Part shown: positions 20,703-26,525 of the stretch, one piece after another | Numbering within the stretch: the first letter of the stretch is position 1 | Layout of the letters: each line of letters opens with the position of its first letter | From: a virus | Virus record (IMG/VR): IMGVR_UViG_3300042939_000177 | Location: 1-26,525 of that record | Reading direction: 5' to 3' (one strand) | DNA: 26,525 nt | The notes under the pieces: generated by a model | Seen by the model: only the letters and a program-made list of their open reading frames with translations | Told to the model about the DNA's origin: nothing | The model's database searches: none | Program-made: the position numbers and the translations under genes

Positions 20703-21587
20703 ATGGCAAAAGATAAGAAAGGCGCATTAGCTAAAGACCCAGGCAAAAAGACCCAAACTTCATTTGACCCTGTTAGGGCGCAGCGTCGTGTTGATTTCCT
20801 TACAAAAAATCGACCTAACGACCCTGAGATAAAGCGGTTGCAAACTAAGATTAAAAAGAACGCTCCCGCAGGTTCTATACCTGCAACGCCACAAGAAATA
20901 ACAGAAGGCGGATTTAGGGGCGCAGGCCAGGCATACGAAAATATGTTGGGCAGATTCCTGGGGGCAGACCCATATCAAATGGGGCAGATGTATCAGGGTG
21001 CATTTGGGCAGGAGATGGACAGATACCGTCAAAACATGATGGATCAGTTTAACCGTCAAAACCAAGAGGAGTTTCAGCGCCAGGATGTAGCTACACAACA
21101 GCAGATTGCAGAGCGAGGACTAGACCCTAGCAGCCCAGCAGCACAGGCATTGATGAAAGCTAATACGCAGCGCCAGGATTTAGCTAGGCAGGAGGCGATG
21201 AGCGCAGCAGAGCAGGGTGCTTATGGCGTACAGGAACAGGCTTTTGGACAGGCGTATAAGACTGCCATGTCACCTTACGAGCAGTGGGGTATTTTGCAAC
21301 AGCCTTATATGGCAGGAATACAGGCACAGTACCAGGGGCAACAGCTATCGCAACAGCAGCAGTTTGAGGCACAGCAAAACGAATTAACTCGTAGAGCACA
21401 GATGCGTATTGCAGGAATGAACAGAGGAGGCGGCGGCGGCGCTCCTCAGCTAACTCCGTATGAGCGCATGGAGATAGAGTCGTTATCTACAGGTTATCCA
21501 GGGGCGCAGCCTAATCCCGTAGCGCAGGGCGTACAAGGTTTTGCTGGCGGAGCTGGACAAGCTATAACCTCTAACCTAAGAAGGTAA
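20703..21587 (+). CDS. Gln-rich internal virion protein candidate
   Basis: A 294-aa protein, helical and glutamine/methionine-rich. The N-terminus is lysine-rich (MAKDKKGALAKDPGKK). A helical bundle follows with QQQIAERGLDPSSPAAQALM and repeated QGAYGVQEQAFGQAYKTAMS, then a Gly-rich linker and a short C-terminal tail. Proteins of this composition follow the nozzle gene and precede the larger ejection proteins in P22-like operons (compare gp7/gp20/gp16), which is the basis for calling it a likely ejected internal protein. No catalytic motif. Confidence 0.65.
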   Translation: MAKDKKGALAKDPGKKTQTSFDPVRAQRRVDFLTKNRPNDPEIKRLQTKIKKNAPAGSIPATPQEITEGGFRGAGQAYENMLGRFLGADPYQMGQMYQGAFGQEMDRYRQNMMDQFNRQNQEEFQRQDVATQQQIAERGLDPSSPAAQALMKANTQRQDLARQEAMSAAEQGAYGVQEQAFGQAYKTAMSPYEQWGILQQPYMAGIQAQYQGQQLSQQQQFEAQQNELTRRAQMRIAGMNRGGGGGAPQLTPYERMEIESLSTGYPGAQPNPVAQGVQGFAGGAGQAITSNLRR

Positions 21588-21590
21588 GAA

Positions 21591-22808
21591 ATGGCAACAT
21601 TAGAAGAAGCGTTATACGGCCTCAACTTTACACCGGCAGAGAATCCGTACGGTATTGCTGCTACGCAAGTAGGTCAGCTAGGACCAAAGCTAATCAATCC
21701 TTACGGCTCTACAGGCCAGGCGGTCGGGATAGGTTTAGGTACGATTCTTCTTCAATCGTTGCTAGGTTATCAGGCGCGTTCTCAGGCCGCACAAGAAACG
21801 CTACAGCTTAACACTCTAGCTAACCAAATGCAGGAGCTTAGCGACGCTCAAGCCAGGACTGATTTTATCACTGGCGTAGAAGATCCTATGTATCAGAGCA
21901 GGCTATCTACGCTTGCTACAGCGCTAGGTGCTCAGGAAAGAGCACGTAAAGCCGATTTAGCAAAACTTCGCGGAGTAGCTGATTTAGATGTAGAAAAACA
22001 GCGTGCGATTGATGCAGGTGTTCCTTTGTCTGAATTACCAGCTTTAGATAAATTGCGAACTGAAAGACGCAAACAGTTATTTGGATTGCCTGTGAGTGAG
22101 TCATCTACTATAGAAGCGCCAACAGCAGGTAGTACATTTCAAACTGGCAGTGCAGATGCTTTGCTAACAAGTCCTGAAATGCAGCAAGTTTTAACTAAAG
22201 CAGACAAAGAGGCGTTAGCGGCTAGAGCTAAACTAACAGTAGCACAAAGGGAAGAAACAGATAAACTACGCAAAGAATTTAGCGGACTTCCAGAAGTTAA
22301 AAATTACAGTTTAATTGATACAGCAGCGCGAGTAGTTACAAAGGCAGTTAAAGATCCAAGTGCTGTAGCAACGCAAGAACTTGTAAGACGCGCAGTACAG
22401 TTAATCGAGCCAGGTATGGCTGTACGTGAAGGTGAGCAAGCTGCAATTATGAACAGTCAAAGTATTCCCGATCAGTTCAAAGGCCAGTTGCAGAAGGCAT
22501 TGACTGGAGAAGGTGGGCTACAAGAAGACGTGCGTGCTGGTATTTTGCGAATTGCTCAACGTGCGTATGAGTCACAAGCAGAGCGTTACAAATCCACTAA
22601 AGACTTTTATGAAGGCATTGCTAAAGAGCGCAATTTACCTGTTAAAGAGATTTCTTACCTTGGCGAAAGTCAGCCGTGGAGTGCATTTGAAGTGCAAAAC
22701 AAAGAAACTCAATTAAATAACATCTTAAGCCAATTAAAGAGCACGACAGACCCAGCTAGAATTAAAGAACTAAAACAACAAGCAGCAACTATTTATAGCG
22801 GTAAATAA
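21591..22808 (+). CDS. Internal virion / ejection protein candidate
   Basis: A 405-aa largely helical protein starting three bases after its neighbour. The N-terminal part has an apolar segment (GQAVGIGLGTILLQSLLGY, about residues 43-61) that could insert into membrane. The C-terminal half carries EETDKLRKEFSGLPEVKNYS, ... AVQLIEPGMAVREGEQAAIM and SQAERYKSTKDFYEGIAKER, a pattern I know from a widespread family of phage internal structural proteins. It overlaps the next gene by a single base (TAATG). I infer it is co-packaged and ejected with the 875-aa protein. Confidence 0.7.
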   Translation: MATLEEALYGLNFTPAENPYGIAATQVGQLGPKLINPYGSTGQAVGIGLGTILLQSLLGYQARSQAAQETLQLNTLANQMQELSDAQARTDFITGVEDPMYQSRLSTLATALGAQERARKADLAKLRGVADLDVEKQRAIDAGVPLSELPALDKLRTERRKQLFGLPVSESSTIEAPTAGSTFQTGSADALLTSPEMQQVLTKADKEALAARAKLTVAQREETDKLRKEFSGLPEVKNYSLIDTAARVVTKAVKDPSAVATQELVRRAVQLIEPGMAVREGEQAAIMNSQSIPDQFKGQLQKALTGEGGLQEDVRAGILRIAQRAYESQAERYKSTKDFYEGIAKERNLPVKEISYLGESQPWSAFEVQNKETQLNNILSQLKSTTDPARIKELKQQAATIYSGK

Positions 22809-25435
22809 TGGCAACAGCAGAGGAGTTATTTGCACAGATTCAAAGCTACGAAGCGCCGACAATTCCAGCGGATAAGGCCGCCGAGTTTGCGGCTGCTCGT
22901 CAAGCAGTGCAAGAAGCGCAGAGCAACGTTGATTTGTATGGGCGCTTGGGTACTGGGCTATCGTTTGCTGGGCAGGGATTAACTCTTGGATTGGCAGACG
23001 AAGCATTAGCAGGATTGAGTGGTCTCTTTGGCGGTCCATCTTACTCCGAGTCTTTAGCAGCTCAACAAGCTCAACGTGAGCAAATGCGGACAGAATATCC
23101 TACTACTGCTCTTGTTTCAGAGTTAGCTGGGGGCGTTGCTGGGGCTTTGCCAGCCGCTGCAATTAGTGCGCCAGGATTAGGTTCTCGATTATTGTTAGGA
23201 GCAACAGGCAAGGCAGCTCCTACAGTCGCGCAACTTGCAGCTATCGGCGCGACTCAAGGCGGTATTTACGGAGCAGCTTCTGCAGAACCAGGAGAGCGAT
23301 TAGCTGGCGGTTTAATGGGCGGTGGTATTGGTGGCGTTGCTGGCCCAGTGGTGGGGAAAGCTGTTCAATATGGCACTGAAGCCTTGGGGGGTGTTCTTGG
23401 TCGTGCTGGTACGACACTTGGCAGCGAGCGTGGGGCTATAAGCTTTGGTGGCCCTAAGTACACCCCAGCAGAAGTGCAACTAGCAAAAGTATTATCTCAA
23501 ACAGCGCCAGAAAATTTACGTGGAGCTGAAGAAGCGTTTATTCGTGCTGGACAATATGGCAAGCCAGTATTCTTACCTGAAGCTGTAGAATCGCCAGCAC
23601 TTTATCAGCAAGCTAAGTTAATCGCGAACTACCCTGCTTCAACTGAAATAGCTAAAACAGCAATAGAGGAACGCGCTGCTGATGCTGTTAATCGCATTGC
23701 ATTAACTCTTGATGTAGTTAGCCCTGATAGAAATGTAACATCAGGTGCAAACAAATTAGTCGAAGGAGCAAAATCACTACTTGATGAATTAGGCGTAGCA
23801 CGCAAAAAAGCTACTCAAGGACTGTACGAAGCTGCTTTTGAAAAGACGCCACAGTTAACGGCTGCTGATGCCGTAGAACTAGTACAAACAAATCCGCGTA
23901 TTCAACAAGCAATCAAAGCTGTTAAAAAAGAATTGCCTGAGTTGGTAGATCAACCAGATACAAGCATAGAGGTACTACATCAGGCACAGCAATATCTTAA
24001 CGGAAAAGCACGAGCGGTTAAAAACAAGTTTACTGCTGGCAAAATTAAAGATGCGCGCACTGAGTTAATGGCTGCAATTAAAGCAGAGTCACCTGATTAT
24101 GCTAAAGCGACAGACACTTTTGCTAAAATGTCTAAAGGACTTACCGCGAAAGAGGAAAGCAAGATTGGGTTTCTTGCTAATGTAAGCCCAGATAAGCCTG
24201 GAACTATTGGCAGAGTATTTGCGCTAGACGCGGATGTGATTGCTAGTTTACGCGATGACTTTAAGCAAGATGGAAAATTGGCAGAATGGGAATCTGGTGT
24301 CAGGTCTTATTTGCAACGCGCACTAGAACAAGCACAAGACAACCGCAATCCTATTAACAAGATTATTGGTTCGCCTGGTTTGCGTGACAAACTAAAAGCA
24401 GCTTTAGGCGATAAATACGATGCCATTATTGAACCACTTACTATTGAGCAAAATATCCTTAAAGGCCAGCGCGAATACTTTGCTGGATCGCCAACAGAGC
24501 CATTACGACAAACTGGTGAATCACTTAAAGAAAGCATTGGGGCAATTAAATCAGCAGTATCAGCGGCAAAAGACCCTATTGGTGCTGCTGGTAAGTTTCT
24601 TTCTAAGGCGTTGGGTAGCGAACAAGATGAAAAGTTTTATCGTGACTATGCCAAGTTGTTGTTTAGTGCTCCAGAGCAAGGGCTAGAAACGCTCGGTAAC
24701 GTAAGTAAATTGGCCGATGCATTACGAGCAGCACGAGTAGCCGGAGAACAAGCTGGTGGTATTGGTGGCGCTGCTGCTGGTCGTGAAGCTGCTGCTGGCT
24801 TGGATATTGTCGGCGAATCGGGCAAGGTAAGACGGCAAGAAATGCTAGGCATGGCGGGTGCTGGTACTGCTGCTGCTGTAGTCGCTCCAGAACTTGAAGA
24901 CTTATTTAATCAAATACAAAGTTACGAGCCTGCTGCACCTACTCCGCAACCTGAAGCCGTTAGTCGTAGCAAAGAAAAAGGTAAGGGCATCCCCACTAAA
25001 GAAGTAAGTGCATTGCTTGATGAGGTGCCACGCGAATATGGAATCAATCCAAGATGGGTTAAAGCTATTGCCCAAGTCGAATCAAGTTTTAACCCTAAAG
25101 CTGTTGGACCAAAAACTCGATTTGGTCAAGCGCAAGGATTGATGCAACTTATGCCAGCTACGGCAAGGGCATTGAAAGTTGAAAACCCATTTGACCCTAA
25201 GCAAGCGATTGAGGGTGCTAGTAAATTATTAGTTGAACTAGACAATGCTTACGGCAAATATAAAGACAAGCGGTTGTTGTTTGCTGCATATAACTCTAGG
25301 CCGTCAACAGTAAAGGCAGCTATTAGTCAAGCTAAAGCCGCAGGTAAGGATATTACTTGGGAAAACATAGCTGAATATATGCCAATTGAAACACAGAATT
25401 ACGTTAAAAAAGTAACAAAACTAATAGAAGCATAA
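22808..25435 (+). CDS. Large ejection protein with C-terminal lytic transglycosylase
   Basis: An 875-aa virion protein. It opens with EELFAQIQSYEAP, then a Gly/Ala-rich membrane-compatible region (about residues 40-200) and a long helical body. From about residue 735 there is an SLT-type lytic transglycosylase domain: the probable catalytic Glu758 in QVESSFNPKAVG, AQGLMQLMPATARAL and FAAYNSRPSTVKAA (usually AYNAGPxxV in the family). The motif LFNQIQSYEP recurs at residues 699-708, just before that domain. Such enzymes locally open peptidoglycan during genome entry. With the lysis enzyme at 200-676, the phage encodes two transglycosylases for opposite steps. The gene ends with an SD for the fibre gene. 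Confidence 0.86.
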   Translation: MATAEELFAQIQSYEAPTIPADKAAEFAAARQAVQEAQSNVDLYGRLGTGLSFAGQGLTLGLADEALAGLSGLFGGPSYSESLAAQQAQREQMRTEYPTTALVSELAGGVAGALPAAAISAPGLGSRLLLGATGKAAPTVAQLAAIGATQGGIYGAASAEPGERLAGGLMGGGIGGVAGPVVGKAVQYGTEALGGVLGRAGTTLGSERGAISFGGPKYTPAEVQLAKVLSQTAPENLRGAEEAFIRAGQYGKPVFLPEAVESPALYQQAKLIANYPASTEIAKTAIEERAADAVNRIALTLDVVSPDRNVTSGANKLVEGAKSLLDELGVARKKATQGLYEAAFEKTPQLTAADAVELVQTNPRIQQAIKAVKKELPELVDQPDTSIEVLHQAQQYLNGKARAVKNKFTAGKIKDARTELMAAIKAESPDYAKATDTFAKMSKGLTAKEESKIGFLANVSPDKPGTIGRVFALDADVIASLRDDFKQDGKLAEWESGVRSYLQRALEQAQDNRNPINKIIGSPGLRDKLKAALGDKYDAIIEPLTIEQNILKGQREYFAGSPTEPLRQTGESLKESIGAIKSAVSAAKDPIGAAGKFLSKALGSEQDEKFYRDYAKLLFSAPEQGLETLGNVSKLADALRAARVAGEQAGGIGGAAAGREAAAGLDIVGESGKVRRQEMLGMAGAGTAAAVVAPELEDLFNQIQSYEPAAPTPQPEAVSRSKEKGKGIPTKEVSALLDEVPREYGINPRWVKAIAQVESSFNPKAVGPKTRFGQAQGLMQLMPATARALKVENPFDPKQAIEGASKLLVELDNAYGKYKDKRLLFAAYNSRPSTVKAAISQAKAAGKDITWENIAEYMPIETQNYVKKVTKLIEA

Positions 25436-25444
25436 GGAGCATTT

Positions 25445-26440
25445 ATGGCTTGGAGCGGAGGCACATTTACAAGAGCAAATCCTACATGGGCTAGCGATGC
25501 TGCGGGTATGATAGGTATTGAGCCAGGGCGGCACGATATGCAAGACAATGACTTTACCACTGGCATCAATCAGTGCATAAACAAGGATGGTTCTAACTCC
25601 TTTACAGCTAATCCTAACCTTGGTGGTTTTAGACCAACTAACATAGCTGCTGGTACTGCCGCTGCTCCTGCATTGTGCGTTAACAACGATACAAACACTG
25701 GAGTTTTTGGCCCTGCTGCTGATACATGGGCGGTTGCTACTAATGGCGTCGAAAGATTGCGCGTCGATAGCACTGGTAAGGTGGGAATTAACTGCACTCC
25801 CACTGAATATATTTCCGTACTTGCACCTGCTTCTACTACGGCGGCTATTTCTCTTAGAGGAAACAATGTTGCATCTACAAGCGAATTTGTTTTAATTCAA
25901 GCTACGGATGGAGCCACAACTTACGTCTATAATCGTGCTAACGGGCCTATGATTTTTGGGACAAATAGCACAGAAAATATGCAAATAGATAGTGGAGGCG
26001 CCAAGCGTTTTAAAAACGGCTATCATTATTACGAAGCTAGTGCAATTACAAGTGGAGCGGGTACTAACGCTTTAAAATACCATACTTCAACTGGACTCGT
26101 AACTTGGGACACGTCAAGCCGATTAATTAAAGATAACATCGAAAATTGTCCCTTAGGGCTTGCTGCTGTATTGGCTTTAAAGCCTCGCAAGTATTTTAGA
26201 ACTGATGATCAGAAAAACGAAGTGGGCTTTATAGCTGATGAGGTGGAGCAGGTAGTTCCAGAGGTTGTATCCTATGCTCAAAAATCCAGGTTTACTGGAA
26301 ATGAGCAGGACACTGAGATTGTACCTAGCGCCGTAGCGTATGAGAAGCTAACCGCTGTACTTTGCAAAGCTATTCAAGAGCTAAACGCCAAAGTAACAGC
26401 GCTAGAGAATCAGTTATCAGCAACTACTGTACTACCATGA
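25445..26440 (+). CDS. Tail fibre/spike with C-terminal S74 chaperone domain
   Basis: A 331-aa protein with AAGGAG as SD. The N-terminal third (DMQDNDFTTGINQCINKDGS) is an attachment-like region common to phage fibres. The middle is beta-rich (GVFGPAADTWAVATNGVERL, RVDSTGKVGI). From about residue 222 it is an intramolecular chaperone (peptidase S74): SSRLIKDNIENCPLGLAAVL, LKPRKYFRTDDQKNEVGFIA, DEVEQVVPEVVS and a final helix KAIQELNAKVTALENQLS. The domain trimerises the fibre and then cuts itself off; the nucleophilic serine is probably Ser224 or Ser225. The protein is short, so a compact fibre tip or receptor-binding component is likely. It ends in an ATGA overlap. Confidence 0.84.
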   Translation: MAWSGGTFTRANPTWASDAAGMIGIEPGRHDMQDNDFTTGINQCINKDGSNSFTANPNLGGFRPTNIAAGTAAAPALCVNNDTNTGVFGPAADTWAVATNGVERLRVDSTGKVGINCTPTEYISVLAPASTTAAISLRGNNVASTSEFVLIQATDGATTYVYNRANGPMIFGTNSTENMQIDSGGAKRFKNGYHYYEASAITSGAGTNALKYHTSTGLVTWDTSSRLIKDNIENCPLGLAAVLALKPRKYFRTDDQKNEVGFIADEVEQVVPEVVSYAQKSRFTGNEQDTEIVPSAVAYEKLTAVLCKAIQELNAKVTALENQLSATTVLP

Positions 26441-26525
26441 AACTAAGACTTGTCAGAGTATCAGAGTACAACGGCGCAACTATGGGTGTGTTATGTATTA
26501 ATGACATGCCTGAGTTTGTTACGTT
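26437..26525 (+). CDS. DUF5675-like protein, 3' end cut by window edge
   Basis: The open frame starts with an ATGA overlap to the fibre gene and leaves the window. The visible 29 residues begin MKLRLVRVSEYNGATMGVLC and continue INDMPEFVT. The pattern [LV]xRxxxxxxxTxGxLxxxxxPxFxTLE is the N-terminus of DUF5675, a family often placed beside phage structural and lysis genes. The visible part is too short for more than a family suggestion. Confidence 0.6.
   Translation, partial: MKLRLVRVSEYNGATMGVLCINDMPEFVT

Noticed and set aside
1-26525. tRNA genes, CRISPR arrays, insertion sequences, integrase or attachment site
   Set aside because: I looked for cloverleaf-like sequences, regularly spaced repeats, transposase motifs and integrase motifs and saw none in this window.

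Overview
The window looks like a contiguous piece of a short-tailed (podovirus-type) tailed-phage genome, probably infecting a Gram-negative bacterium. The P22-like features are a large portal, a scaffold followed by an HK97-type capsid gene, a gp4-like connector, a gp10/nozzle-like protein and a run of ejection-type proteins. No tape-measure, tube or sheath gene is present. A lipoprotein and two lytic transglycosylases suit a Gram-negative host. Base composition is moderately AT-leaning throughout, with no obvious foreign patch. Nearly all genes are tightly packed, with strong Shine-Dalgarno (SD) sites and 1-17 base overlaps.

Layout. (1) 1-3300, minus strand: about thirteen small genes, transcribed leftward and running off the left edge. 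Most are hypothetical and many are shorter than 60 codons. The promoter-distal end holds a compact lysis cassette: lipoprotein (possible outer-membrane spanin), 53-aa holin candidate and 158-aa membrane-anchored lytic transglycosylase. One gene (2285-2499) appears broken by a single-base frameshift. (2) 3300-3953: a control region. A likely leftward promoter carries a perfect 19-bp palindrome between its -35 and -10. Two 22-bp-spaced near-palindromes lie in front of a 96-aa helix-turn-helix regulator, and a candidate rightward late promoter precedes the terminase genes. (3) 3954-26525, plus strand: terS, two small zinc-ribbon proteins, terL, portal, four structural proteins (one with a LamG domain and seven internal repeats), scaffold, major capsid protein, candidate decoration protein, three very small proteins, connector-region proteins, nozzle-like protein, ejection proteins (the last carrying a virion transglycosylase), a tail fibre with an S74 chaperone domain, and the start of a DUF5675-like gene.

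How it works together. The regulator at 3471 sits between the leftward small-gene/lysis operon and the rightward morphogenesis operon and is placed to control both. The two zinc ribbons next to terminase resemble phage Ogr/Delta-type late activators and could be a second regulatory layer. The capsid segment (13.2-15.5 kb) is punctuated by four RNA hairpins, two being G6/C6 stems with GNRA tetraloops, which suggests that capsid stoichiometry is set at RNA level.

No single locus here is clearly a new defence or mobile system. The most interesting points are the control region, the zinc-ribbon pair, the hairpin-punctuated capsid segment, the frameshifted small gene, a 14-base perfect match to the anti-SD tail inside a coding region, and short peptide motifs shared between virion proteins. 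All functional names rest on motif recognition by eye; no database search was run.
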